From Succinivibrio dextrinosolvens DSM 3072 (lineage in GTDB: Bacteria > Pseudomonadota > Gammaproteobacteria > Enterobacterales > Succinivibrionaceae), in contig NZ_FUXX01000006.1 in assembly GCF_900167015.1 (NCBI RefSeq), positions 1 through 64,000 on the forward strand: a stretch of DNA of 64,000 nt, given 5' to 3'. The position numbers and the translations under genes were made by a program. Position 1 is the first letter of the stretch. Each line of letters starts with the position of its first letter. Below the pieces are notes generated by a model that saw only the letters and a program-made list of their open reading frames with translations, was not told where the DNA came from and ran no database searches. Below, in pieces: positions 46,372-55,137 of the stretch.

Positions 46372-47688
46372 ATGGCCCTTGAATATATAGGTCAGATTTT
46401 AGAAGAAGCAGTACAATCTACCGCAACCGTTGAGATTCGAGGAAAAGTAGAAGAGGTTGTCGGTACGATTATTCATGCAGTTGTGCCTGAGGTTAAGGTC
46501 GGAGAGCTCTGTCTTTTGAGAACTCCTGGTCAGCCAGGTGAACTGAGAGCAGAGGTTGTAGGCTTTTCAAAGAATACAGCTCTTTTAACTCCCTTAGGTG
46601 ATCTTGAGGGTATATCATTTCATACAGAAGTTATTCCTACGGGGCACGTGTTATCTGTACCTGTGGGACCTGAGCTTTTAGGAAGAGTTATCAATGGTGT
46701 AGGCGATCCTGCTGACGGCAAGGGCCCCCTGAACACTCATCATTTCTATCCTGTATATGCAGATCCTCCTGCAGCAATGACCAGAAAGCTTATCAGTAAG
46801 CCTATAAGTCTTGGTCTTAGAGTATTAGATGCCATGCTTACCTGTGGAGAAGGGCAGCGTATGGGTATATTTGCTGCTGCAGGTGGTGGTAAGTCAACTC
46901 TGTTATCTCAGATTATTAAAGGGTGCAGTGCTGAAGTCTGTGTTCTTGCGCTTATTGGTGAGCGTGGTAGAGAGGTTAGAGAATTCATTGAGCATGATTT
47001 AGGTCCGGATGGCCTAAAAAAGACTGTGCTGGTAATTTCCACTTCTGACAGATCTTCAATGGAGCGTTTGAAAGCTGCCTATACTGCAACTTCTGTTGCC
47101 GAATATTTCAGAGATCAGGGAAAGAGCGTCCTTCTGATGATGGACTCTGTAACCCGTTTCGGACGTGCTCAGCGTGAAATCGGTCTGGCTGCAGGTGAGC
47201 CTCCAACCCGTAGAGGTTTCCCTCCATCTGTATTCTCAACTCTGCCTAAGCTTATGGAGCGCGCCGGTAACTCTGATAAAGGCTCAATTACAGCACTGTA
47301 TACAGTTCTGGTAGAAGGTGATGATATGACTGAGCCTATCGCCGATGAAACCAGATCCATTCTGGACGGTCATATTATTCTTTCAAGAAAGCTGGCCTCA
47401 AAGAATTTCTATCCTGCAATTGATGTGATGGCTTCTGTAAGTCGTGTTATGAACGCGATTGTGACAAAGGAGCACAAGGAGGCTGCAGGTAAGCTTCGTA
47501 ACATCATGGCAAAATATCAGGAAATTGAGCTTCTGGTTCAGCTTGGTGAATATAAGGAAGGTTCTGATCCTGAAGCAGACTATGCTCTGCATAAGATCGG
47601 CGAGATTAACGATTTCCTAAAGCAGGGCTTAGGTGAGACAACTTCCTTTGACGAGACCATCTCAAGGCTTATAAGTATTGTCTCCTAG
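46372..47688 (+). CDS. sctN: T3SS ATPase SctN
   Basis: At 438 aa it is an F1-beta-like ATPase. The P-loop AAAGGGKST has Lys174, with [50 protein letters not shown] and [19 protein letters not shown]. It strips chaperones from substrates at the base of the export gate. It is full length and last in sctJKLN. The normal next genes (sctO, P, Q, R) are missing here. A convergent transglycosylase gene ends 4 nt away. Confidence 0.98.
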   Translation: MALEYIGQILEEAVQSTATVEIRGKVEEVVGTIIHAVVPEVKVGELCLLRTPGQPGELRAEVVGFSKNTALLTPLGDLEGISFHTEVIPTGHVLSVPVGPELLGRVINGVGDPADGKGPLNTHHFYPVYADPPAAMTRKLISKPISLGLRVLDAMLTCGEGQRMGIFAAAGGGKSTLLSQIIKGCSAEVCVLALIGERGREVREFIEHDLGPDGLKKTVLVISTSDRSSMERLKAAYTATSVAEYFRDQGKSVLLMMDSVTRFGRAQREIGLAAGEPPTRRGFPPSVFSTLPKLMERAGNSDKGSITALYTVLVEGDDMTEPIADETRSILDGHIILSRKLASKNFYPAIDVMASVSRVMNAIVTKEHKEAAGKLRNIMAKYQEIELLVQLGEYKEGSDPEADYALHKIGEINDFLKQGLGETTSFDETISRLISIVS

Positions 47689-47691
47689 AGC

Positions 47692-48366
47692 TTAGTTTGC
47701 ATTTTCCTGCTGCAGTCTGTGATAGATTGCAGTAACTTTTTTTACAAAGTTCTGTGTTTCTTCAAATGGAGGAATTCCTCCGTATTTGTTGACGTTGCCC
47801 ATGCCTGCATTGTAGGCAGCCAAAGCGAGAGACAGGTCTCCGTCATACATATTGAGAAGCTGTGCCAGATATCTGGTACCTGCACTGATATTCTCATTTG
47901 GATCGAACGGATCTTTTACTCCAAGCTCATTCTGAGTCTTTGGCATTAACTGCATCAGTCCCTGAGCTCCACACTGTGAGACTGCAGTTACAACTGCACC
48001 TGATTCAACCTCAATAACAGCTCTGATAAGCTCTTCTGGCAGCAGATTGGTTTCTGCAGCCTCAGCAATATAATTTTGCCAGTCTTTGATTCTCTTCTTA
48101 ACATCTTTTGAGGTCTTTGGTCCGTATGAAGGCATAACCATATGATTGGCTCTCAGAAGATATGCATATTTTGAAAGCTTATTGACATCCAGTGTATCAA
48201 TGCGACGTTCTACGGTATTTTCCTGATTGAAAGGAACCGCATAGACTTCTGTTTCCTCAACATTCAGAGTAACCTGAGCATAGGCACTTTGGATTAGTAA
48301 TCCTAAAACTGCAGATTTCAAAAGCCTGGATTTAACGAACAATTCTATTTTCCTTTTAGTTGCCAA
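47692..48366 (-). CDS. Lytic transglycosylase (SLT domain), probably T3SS-associated
   Basis: At 224 aa a signal-like segment (LLKSAVLGLLIQSAYA) ends near residue 30. The SLT domain occupies ~105-215: catalytic Glu121 in IEVESGA, AVSQCGAQGLMQLMPKTQ, NISAGTRYLAQLL and ALAAYNAGMGNVNKYGGIPP. Such enzymes cut peptidoglycan so a secretion machine can cross it, like IpgF/EtgA. It overlaps the upstream STAS gene by 11 nt and is convergent with sctN, which supports a role in assembly. Confidence 0.92.
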   Translation of the reverse strand: MATKRKIELFVKSRLLKSAVLGLLIQSAYAQVTLNVEETEVYAVPFNQENTVERRIDTLDVNKLSKYAYLLRANHMVMPSYGPKTSKDVKKRIKDWQNYIAEAAETNLLPEELIRAVIEVESGAVVTAVSQCGAQGLMQLMPKTQNELGVKDPFDPNENISAGTRYLAQLLNMYDGDLSLALAAYNAGMGNVNKYGGIPPFEETQNFVKKVTAIYHRLQQENAN

Positions 48367-48703
48367 GAGCCTCTTTTACTGAGTTCAGATCTGGCTTGAT
48401 ATCTAAAATCAGATCGAATCCAGAAATCTTAAAAACATCTGAAACAGTCTTTGTAAGTCCGCATAACACCATTTTTTTACTTGTATTTTTACAGGTTTTT
48501 GCGGTCTTTAATAAAACGCGTAAGCCTGCTGAGCTGATGTATTCAAGGCCTGCTAGATCGAAGATTAGAGAACTGGTGCTGTCATTGTGAGTTAACGGAT
48601 CTATCTTTTCTTCCAGTGCAGATGAGCTTAAAGCATCCAGTCTTCCATTGATACTGATAATTTCTGTTCCTGACATTGAGTTGTCATTCAGATGGATTTC
48701 CAT
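48356..48703 (-). CDS. Second STAS-domain anti-sigma factor antagonist
   Basis: This 115-residue paralogue of the STAS protein at 11605 has the same phosphoacceptor context (LEYISSAGLRVLLKTAKTCK) and similar ends (VFKISGFDLIL). No kinase or phosphatase is adjacent, so it probably shares those at 12-16 kb, or acts as a competing partner. It is translationally linked to the transglycosylase gene by an 11-nt overlap. Confidence 0.92.
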   Translation of the reverse strand: MEIHLNDNSMSGTEIISINGRLDALSSSALEEKIDPLTHNDSTSSLIFDLAGLEYISSAGLRVLLKTAKTCKNTSKKMVLCGLTKTVSDVFKISGFDLILDIKPDLNSVKEALGN

Positions 48704-49000
48704 TTGTTTTCCTTAAATATTCTTTTTAATTTTTCTCTTATTTTACCAAAATGACCAAATAAAAATGTTTAGTTTTTTGTTTCTGACGGAAAAAAGTCCC
48801 ATTAACTCTGGAGAAGTCCTGTTATGGGGGGGGATGAAGATTTTCTTGTGGTATATTCTGTAAATGAACTGATTGCTGACAGCAATATCTTAATTTTTTT
48901 TATCTAAATTAAAATTCTACTACTTTTGTCAAAGTTTGTATGAATTTTTGACCTATAATATTTAATATGTTTGATTGGTTTCCCACGTAAGCGAGCTAAT

Positions 49001-49399
49001 ATGATTACAGATTACGATGAATTCAAACGACTTTTGAAAGAGTCGTATCCTAATACATCTGAAGGATCTGATGGAGTTTTGTTTCTGACAATGGACTCTA
49101 TCAATATTTCTATTGTTCCTCTCCCAGGTGATCCCGGTGCCGTTATGTTCAGACTCAGAGTTCTTGATTTAAAGGACATCGGCCGTCCAGGAGAATTTGC
49201 AAAGGCAGCTCTGAAGGGTAACTTTTTCTGGTCAGGCACCAATGGAGCAACTCTATCTGTGGGAAATGACAATGCTCTTTATCTGACAGAAAGACGTTAT
49301 CTTGGAGAGTTTGTAAATACCCAGAGCATTGAGAGCTGTCTAAATGAGTTTGCCTACAGTGTCAATGACTGGCGAATGAGAGGTCAGACCTATGCTTAG
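49001..49399 (+). CDS. CesT-type chaperone, first of a second pair
   Basis: At 132 aa it has an N-terminal helix (DYDEFKRLLKESYPN), strands (VLFLTMDSINISIVPL, VMFRLRVLDL), a middle helix (GEFAKAALKGNFFWSG), strands (ATLSVGNDNALYLTERRYLG) and a C-terminal helix (IESCLNEFAYSVNDWRM). ATG 49001 is preferred over the TTG at 48971. It overlaps the next chaperone gene by 8 nt, and the large broken effector follows. A TATAAT box lies near 48954. Confidence 0.8.
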   Translation: MITDYDEFKRLLKESYPNTSEGSDGVLFLTMDSINISIVPLPGDPGAVMFRLRVLDLKDIGRPGEFAKAALKGNFFWSGTNGATLSVGNDNALYLTERRYLGEFVNTQSIESCLNEFAYSVNDWRMRGQTYA

Positions 49400-49811
49400 A
49401 GATCAGTTTGCTTCAGTTTTAAAGGAATTCGGATCTCTGGTCATGGAGGATCTGACCCTTAATGATGACGGAATTACAACCGTTACTGTAGACAACGATA
49501 TTGTTGTCAATCTTCAGTATCTGAATGATTCTGATACTGTTCTGATTTTTTCTCCTGTAGGTGCTTTTGGAGATCTTAATGCAGCTGACTCAGGAGAAAA
49601 GGCTCTGGCACTTTTAAAGCTTAATGATTTAAGCGGTCCTTCCTGCGAAGTTACTCTGATGCTTGATGGTGAAGGTGAACTGGTTCTGGCCGCTGACAGA
49701 CGCAGTGCGGGGACAATCAGTTCCACTGATGCCCTTGCAGCCTGGGTGGAGCTCCTTGTTCGTTCTGTTAGAAGTACAAGAGAATATTTTGCAGAACATT
49801 TCCCTCTTTAG
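49392..49811 (+). CDS. CesT-type chaperone, second of a second pair
   Basis: The 139 residues have the same fold pattern: helix (LRDQFASVLKEFGSLVM), strands (ITTVTVDNDIVVNLQYL, TVLIFSPVGAFGD), middle helix (SGEKALALLKLNDLSG), strands (CEVTLMLDGEGELVLAADRR) and C-terminal helix (ALAAWVELLVRSVRSTREYF). The tight overlap with its partner suggests a fixed 1:1 complex. The client is probably the protein that starts 18 nt downstream. Confidence 0.82.
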   Translation: MLRDQFASVLKEFGSLVMEDLTLNDDGITTVTVDNDIVVNLQYLNDSDTVLIFSPVGAFGDLNAADSGEKALALLKLNDLSGPSCEVTLMLDGEGELVLAADRRSAGTISSTDALAAWVELLVRSVRSTREYFAEHFPL

Positions 49812-49828
49812 AGCTGGGAGGATGAGGT

Positions 49829-50119
49829 ATGAGTGATAGTTTAAACAATGTTGGCTTACGTTCTGGTGTGGGGTTGTTCCAGCCTGAAGGTGATAATATC
49901 GTTGTCAACAACCAGTCCAAGAATAATCAGCAGCATCTGGATTCTGTAAATGTAAAACAGGTGAATAGTCAGAATCAGCCTGATCCTGGTCTTAACTCTT
50001 ATCTGAATGGAAACTCAAATTCATCATTTGTTCCTGGAAGAGGGCAGGCTAATATTTTTGCCAAGGGCATGAGGTTATTTCCGGTAAGGACTGGGATTTT
50101 TCTGATGCAGAAAATTTAA
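49829..50119 (+). pseudogene. N-terminal fragment of a large putative T3SS effector (frameshifted)
   Basis: The frame encodes 96 residues: an Asn/Gln/Ser-rich N-terminus (MSDSLNNVGLRSGVGLF), like a T3SS signal, then ~14 out-of-frame residues before the stop. The -1 frame is open from 50053 and continues for about 1,000 codons. Adding one T to the T5 run at 50055-50059 would join the frames as NIFCQGHEVISG. So this is the start of the next entry, broken by a homopolymer contraction, either a real mutation, a phase-variable tract or a sequence error. Confidence 0.72.
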
Positions 50120-53097
50120 GAGATCTGGCAAAAGAGTCTTTTAATAATATTAAGGATTCTATTGATGGCAAAGGTGTTCTGAATGAACTTGATACCAATG
50201 TATCTTCCGGAGTAAACAATTTCCTCAAAAACAACGAAAAGCTGAGTAATGCAGGCAAAGAAGAGATTCTCAATGATCTGACCTCCATAAAGGAAGATCT
50301 CAGAAAACTTAAGGAAGCAAGAGCCAAGCTTACAAAAGGACTATCCTCCAGCTCAGGTGAGAATGATCCTATTGGTGATCTTCAGATCATGAGAAAAAAC
50401 CTGCGTGTTTTCCGTTACGAAACCCAGAAGATTCTAAACAAGAATAATCCTCTTTCAACTCAAATGGATTTCTTTGAGGGAAAGCTTCGCAGCATTCAGA
50501 ATTTCTTCACCTTTGGAATCAAGGATCATGTAAAAGAGCAGGATTTTGCTGATATTGCCTCTTTAGAACAGCAGCTAAGAGATAAGCTTGAATCTCTAAA
50601 TAGCAAACTAAAGCAGACAGATCCTAATGCTGAACAAATCAAGGTTCCTGATGAATTCAGTCTTGATTCAACACTTGAGCAGACTCTGGAAGCATCTCAT
50701 CGTACCAACGATCAGATCCGTCTATTTGAGAAGAAGTATTCCCAGAATACAGTTCTAAGAGAGATTATTACTCCTTATACAGAAAAGGGTGGACACAGAA
50801 CAGTTGAGTTTACTGCAGGAGTAGGAGCATTTATCGGTCTGGGACTGGATGCTGTTACTGCAGGTGTTCGCGCAGGAGCTCGTTTCAGGGTGACAGGTGA
50901 AATCAGCTGTAAAGGTAAAGGTCATCCTATTGAGGTTACCTACAGAATTGGCGGCGGACTTGAAGCAAAAGGAGTTGCCAAGTTCGGTAATGAGGAAGCC
51001 AAAACAGGAGTCAAGGCTGAAGCTTCAGTCGGTGGTCAGATTACAAAGTTTGTAACCAGAACCTACCCATCTATAGATGATATGCTACTTGATATTGATC
51101 GCTGCAGCCTTGCAACCTCAAGAACCATTGGCAGCGCGATTCTTGGCGGTGTGACGAAGATTGGTAAGGCCATTGGTAACTTGGGAGTTAAATTCTTCAG
51201 TTTCCTAGGTCGTCACTCAGGTGAAGTTATGCAGAGCAATGCTGAATATCTGGATAGCTTAAAGAATCGAGGTGTTATCAACGCTCTGGACGGTATTCTT
51301 GCTAAACGCGCAAATCCTCTGATTGTTGCCGAACATCAGGGCTGGACCGGTCATATTCAGGGACAGGCTCAGGCTACATTCGGCCTTGGTATGACGGGAG
51401 ATCTTACTGCAAGTGCATCAGCAGAGCATCAGAGAGATTTCAGTGTTAAGTCCAAAATATATGTACCTTTTGGCCGAATGGTTACAGGTGCAACTGATGA
51501 GAATGCCTTAAATCAGCTCTTAAGACCAGGTGCTGACGGTATAACTGTGCCTGTGCTTCCTGATGACAATGCAGATCTGGCTAAACTGTTCGATGAAACT
51601 ATCGACAGTATAAAGGATAGAAAGAAGGTAACTACAACAGACTGGGCAGAGGTTGCAAATCAGGTTAGAACCTTAATGGTTGCAACAGAGCTTCGCTGTC
51701 GCAGAGGCCTTATTTCAAGAGCTGAGGCCGATAGACTTTTAAATCGTATGACCTCTCCATCGGTTAAATTCCCTAAGGATATTTTCCGTGAGTATCTGAT
51801 GGAGGGATCTCCTGCAGGAAAACCTGCCAAGATCCGTACTTCAGCTCAGGTTAAACTGAAAATTTCAGTGCTTAATGATTCTACTTCAGGTATGACATCT
51901 GGCATAGGAAATGTCTTTGTAAAAGCTGTTGCTGATGGCGCTGTAAAGGAATTACGCAGTCAGGCAGCGCTGGATTCCTCATACCAGTATGTATATACAT
52001 CAGAGAAACCAGCTCCTTCAAGTCAGGATATAAGACCATGGGAACAGGATGTTAAAACAAGTCATGCTATTGTTGTTTCAGATAATGCTCCTTTTAGCGC
52101 GATAATTGATATTGCTTCAAAAATTTCGGCTAAAAAGGGAGAACCTCCTGAGTTTAAATCTGAAAATTCCAATTTCGATGATGTAATTGAGACAGGCAAA
52201 GATCTCGCAAAAGGTGTAGTTAAGAATGCTACAAAGAAAATGGTTATCAGCACTCTTATTGCCAGAGCAAAGGAAGGTGCCAAGGCTGCTGTCATCGATT
52301 ATCTGTCCAAACCAGAGAATATCGAGAAGATTTTTAGATTTATCGAGAAGAATGCAGGTTACGCCTTTGAGAAGATTATGAACATCGTCGAGTGGGTTGC
52401 TACTCATCCTGAAGTTGCATTAGCCGTTGCCGAGCAGGCTGTTGCCATGTTCAAGGGAGCGACCTCTCTGATTGAAACCGAAACCACCAGAACCGTTAGA
52501 TTTAACTACATCAACGGTGAAATGGAGTCTGTTTCGATTTCTTCAAACAAAAACTCATCTTTCGGTGTCAATGTAGATCCTTTGGGAGTAGGTCTTGGTG
52601 TGGGATTTGATGTTAAGTACACTGTTTCAGAGTCTCTGAATGACCGCGGTATTCTTGTTAAGCCTACATTAAATACTCTCCTGTCTACGACTGAGAGCTA
52701 TATGCTTAGTGATACATCTGTTAAAACTGTTGAAAACAGCGAGGCTCTTAAGAATTATCTTGCAAGAAACATTGTTCCTATCAAGGAAAATCTTGCATCC
52801 ATCATTGGAAGTGACAAGTCAGGTGAAACCTACAGACAGGCAATGTTGCTGGCTTCTAATGATGAGCAGCTCAAAGAAAAACTTGAAAACTCATGGGACA
52901 AACTTATGAATATGAACGAGAATACACCTAACAATGAGCTTGTAGATGCGCTTCATGATTTTCTGATTGCAACTAACAGAGCTTATCGTATAACTCTTCC
53001 TGTGGACGATGAGATAAGAAACAGCTTTGCTGATTCGAGCGAAGATGATCAGTCAGAGGTTTCACGAGATTCTTCTTTTGTACTGCTTGAAGTCTGA
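50053..53097 (+). CDS. Main part of a large putative T3SS effector (frameshifted from 49829)
   Basis: The frame is open from 50053, with the first ATG at 50389 (902 aa from there). The reconstructed protein would be about 1,080 residues. It has helical charged regions (about 50100-50780), then a Gly/Ala-rich region of alternating pattern (FTAGVGAFIGLGLDAVTAGV, IGGGLEAKGVAKFG, LGMTGDLTASASAEHQ). A helical mid-region follows, then a second Gly/Val-rich beta-like part (VDPLGVGLGVGFDVKYTV). There is no signal peptide and no recognised catalytic motif. The chaperone pair directly upstream marks it as a secretion substrate. A terminator follows. Confidence 0.72.
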   Translation, partial: YFCQGHEVISGKDWDFSDAENLRDLAKESFNNIKDSIDGKGVLNELDTNVSSGVNNFLKNNEKLSNAGKEEILNDLTSIKEDLRKLKEARAKLTKGLSSSSGENDPIGDLQIMRKNLRVFRYETQKILNKNNPLSTQMDFFEGKLRSIQNFFTFGIKDHVKEQDFADIASLEQQLRDKLESLNSKLKQTDPNAEQIKVPDEFSLDSTLEQTLEASHRTNDQIRLFEKKYSQNTVLREIITPYTEKGGHRTVEFTAGVGAFIGLGLDAVTAGVRAGARFRVTGEISCKGKGHPIEVTYRIGGGLEAKGVAKFGNEEAKTGVKAEASVGGQITKFVTRTYPSIDDMLLDIDRCSLATSRTIGSAILGGVTKIGKAIGNLGVKFFSFLGRHSGEVMQSNAEYLDSLKNRGVINALDGILAKRANPLIVAEHQGWTGHIQGQAQATFGLGMTGDLTASASAEHQRDFSVKSKIYVPFGRMVTGATDENALNQLLRPGADGITVPVLPDDNADLAKLFDETIDSIKDRKKVTTTDWAEVANQVRTLMVATELRCRRGLISRAEADRLLNRMTSPSVKFPKDIFREYLMEGSPAGKPAKIRTSAQVKLKISVLNDSTSGMTSGIGNVFVKAVADGAVKELRSQAALDSSYQYVYTSEKPAPSSQDIRPWEQDVKTSHAIVVSDNAPFSAIIDIASKISAKKGEPPEFKSENSNFDDVIETGKDLAKGVVKNATKKMVISTLIARAKEGAKAAVIDYLSKPENIEKIFRFIEKNAGYAFEKIMNIVEWVATHPEVALAVAEQAVAMFKGATSLIETETTRTVRFNYINGEMESVSISSNKNSSFGVNVDPLGVGLGVGFDVKYTVSESLNDRGILVKPTLNTLLSTTESYMLSDTSVKTVENSEALKNYLARNIVPIKENLASIIGSDKSGETYRQAMLLASNDEQLKEKLENSWDKLMNMNENTPNNELVDALHDFLIATNRAYRITLPVDDEIRNSFADSSEDDQSEVSRDSSFVLLEV

Positions 53098-53120
53098 TAA
53101 ATTAGCAAAGTTACGATAAA

Positions 53121-53153
53121 AAGGTTTGCGGTGAAAACTGCGAACCTTTTTTT
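53121..53153 (+). terminator. Terminator after the large effector
   Basis: AAGGTTTGC (53121-53129) pairs with GCGAACCTT (53140-53148), one G-U pair, and T continues to 53153. Confidence 0.85.
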
Positions 53154-53565
53154 GCGCAGTAATTAAAAATCAGTTTAAAAATGTTTTTTGTAGCTATAAA
53201 ATTACATTTACGTGAATTTCTTCTCAGTTATTTTTTTTACATCATCCATAATACATATTAACAAAATGTATAAATACATCTCTATAGCACGAATGTCTAT
53301 ATGAAGAATGTAGTCACAGAGACTGGTGATAATTATGAAAAAGTTCGTAGTGCAATAAAGCTATACAATTATTCCTATGGATTCCAGTCTGACATAAGGT
53401 CATTTTGTTTAAGTTGTGCGCTTAATGAAAATGGAAGCTTATGGTAAAGGTAAATTATAAGTCAATCATTTTCGTAATAAGGGCTATTCAGGCAGGCATG
53501 AGGATAACACCAATAACAAAGCGCAGAGTAAGTTATATGCATTGCCTAGACTAAAGGAGAATAAA
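53154..53565 (+). promoter_or_regulatory. Non-coding leader before the fused chaperone gene
   Basis: These 412 bp are AT-rich with no supportable gene. The promoter for the fused chaperone-effector operon should lie here; several AT-rich -10-like words are present and I cannot choose among them. Confidence 0.3.
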
Positions 53566-54429
53566 GTGCTTGAACAGTACATCCGCAATTATTTTTTAAA
53601 TATAGGACTAAAAAATCAGTACGCTGATGAGCTGAAACCCCAGGAAGACGGCTCTTTTCTGCTGCTTTTTGATACCAGAATTATCTGCAGTGTCGAAGAA
53701 CAGCATGAAGAGGAGAACACTGTATTTGTATTCTCCATGGTACTTAATACAGAGGAACTGTCCAAAAGTGAGCTTTTAGAGAAGTATGCCTATTTCAGCA
53801 ACCGTCTGAATTTAAGTCCGCTCGCCAGAAGAGCAAAACTATTCATCCTGCAAGAGAAAAATGCAATTGGACTTACCTACACTATAAGCTGTATCAGTTT
53901 GGAGCAGCAGGAGTTTAATCAGGCGGTAACTCTTCTGGCTAAAACTGCTGTATTTATGGCAGGAGACAGTAATGTTTATCCTACCGCAGAGAATTATCCA
54001 TATGCTGACAGTACACAGAGATATCAGAAGATTCTATCTTCATTGAATCTCTCTTTAGAGGATTTAAGAAATAATTTTAACCGTCTGGATTTTAAAGATG
54101 GTTTCGGTGTGTTGCTTGAATTTCATCAGAATGCAGGAGTACTCAAGCTTACCAATGTATTGGATTGTGCTCCTAGTGAAGATGATTTTATAAATCTGTT
54201 AAGCTTCAATGCTGAGCAGAATACAGAACAGCAGTTTAATATTCAGGCAGGCAGACTGTTTATAGAACAGTCTTTGGATCTTATGAATGCAGATGCTAAG
54301 CGTTTCTATTTTATTCTGGAGCGTCAGCGAATGCTTGTAGAAAAGCTTAACAATGAATTCAGTGCAGTAATTAAACAGGAACAGGGCGGTAACAGCCTTG
54401 ATGAAATGATGTCCAATCTGTCTGTTTAA
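53566..54429 (+). CDS. Fused double CesT-type chaperone
   Basis: The 287 residues are two chaperone-like units in tandem. Unit 1 (~1-135) has MLEQYIRNYFLNIGLKN, strands (GSFLLLFDTRIICSV, TVFVFSMVLNT), a helix and a closing helix (FNQAVTLLAKTAVFMAG). Unit 2 (~150-270) has YQKILSSLNLSLEDLRNNFN, strands (GVLLEFHQNAGVLKLTNVL) and a middle helix (DDFINLLSFNAEQNTEQ). Typical CesT proteins have one unit of ~130 aa. GTG 53566 has AAAGGAG 6 nt upstream; the TTG at 53542 does not. The client gene follows 12 nt later. It mirrors the two separate chaperone pairs elsewhere in the window. Confidence 0.72.
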   Translation: MLEQYIRNYFLNIGLKNQYADELKPQEDGSFLLLFDTRIICSVEEQHEEENTVFVFSMVLNTEELSKSELLEKYAYFSNRLNLSPLARRAKLFILQEKNAIGLTYTISCISLEQQEFNQAVTLLAKTAVFMAGDSNVYPTAENYPYADSTQRYQKILSSLNLSLEDLRNNFNRLDFKDGFGVLLEFHQNAGVLKLTNVLDCAPSEDDFINLLSFNAEQNTEQQFNIQAGRLFIEQSLDLMNADAKRFYFILERQRMLVEKLNNEFSAVIKQEQGGNSLDEMMSNLSV

Positions 54430-54441
54430 AGGAGGTAAAAA

Positions 54442-55137
54442 ATGAGCGAAAACATCAATCTGTCAGGTCTCAACAATAATCAGTTAAGAGACTATGATTT
54501 CAGTGCACATCAGAACCTGATGACCGACCAGCAGTTTGAGGAACTGATTACAAAGGAAGGTGAAATAACCCTTGACTCCGAAGGCCATTTTAAAGTCATA
54601 AATCCTCCTGCAAGCCGTGACAATATATTTATAAGCTTTATCAAGAAGATTTTCGTCAGAGGTTATGCTGAAAAGGAAAGACAGCTCGACAGAATGGAGC
54701 TGCTGCGCCAGAATGCTCATTTTAATGATCTGCTTAAGCAGCGTTTAAAGAATTATGCTACCTCTCAGATTGGCGAAACCAAGATTATTCAGTCAGCAAA
54801 AAACGTCAATCAGTCAATAGATGCGCATTTTAACCAGAATCTCCATTTAAAAATGGAAAATCTCAGAGAGATGATTCAGACTATCAAGAGAAGCAATGAT
54901 TCTGTTAAGCAGTATTCAAAGACACTGCTTGATGACAATAAAGGCTACTCCTCTGTTATCTTCAAGGGTGAATCCTTTGGATTAAACGGTTTTTTAAAGA
55001 AATTTGCTCCTCAAAACAATTTCTCATCCGTTGCTTTCCTTGATTCCCTCATCCAGAAGGCTGTAGATAATCCGGAGCAGTTTGAAAAAATCGGACAGAA
55101 GAATAACGCCTTAAAAATGAAAACTCTTCTTTCCTAG
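54442..55137 (+). CDS. N-terminal part of a putative T3SS effector (interrupted by UAG)
   Basis: This 231-residue frame starts with a very strong AAAGGAGG site and MSENINLSGLNNNQ, Asn-rich like the other substrates. The rest is helical, with KKIFVRGYAEKERQLDRME and ENLREMIQTIKRSND. It ends at UAG 55135-55137, but the same frame stays open to 56919. The two parts form an 824-residue protein with one nonsense codon. The fused double chaperone upstream is the likely partner. No catalytic motif is recognised. Confidence 0.7.
   Translation: MSENINLSGLNNNQLRDYDFSAHQNLMTDQQFEELITKEGEITLDSEGHFKVINPPASRDNIFISFIKKIFVRGYAEKERQLDRMELLRQNAHFNDLLKQRLKNYATSQIGETKIIQSAKNVNQSIDAHFNQNLHLKMENLREMIQTIKRSNDSVKQYSKTLLDDNKGYSSVIFKGESFGLNGFLKKFAPQNNFSSVAFLDSLIQKAVDNPEQFEKIGQKNNALKMKTLLS

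Noticed and set aside
50051..50065. Programmed -1 frameshift in the large effector
   Set aside because: The T5 run is not a good X XXY YYZ slippery heptamer in the zero frame, and no downstream pseudoknot was evident. A lost T is simpler.
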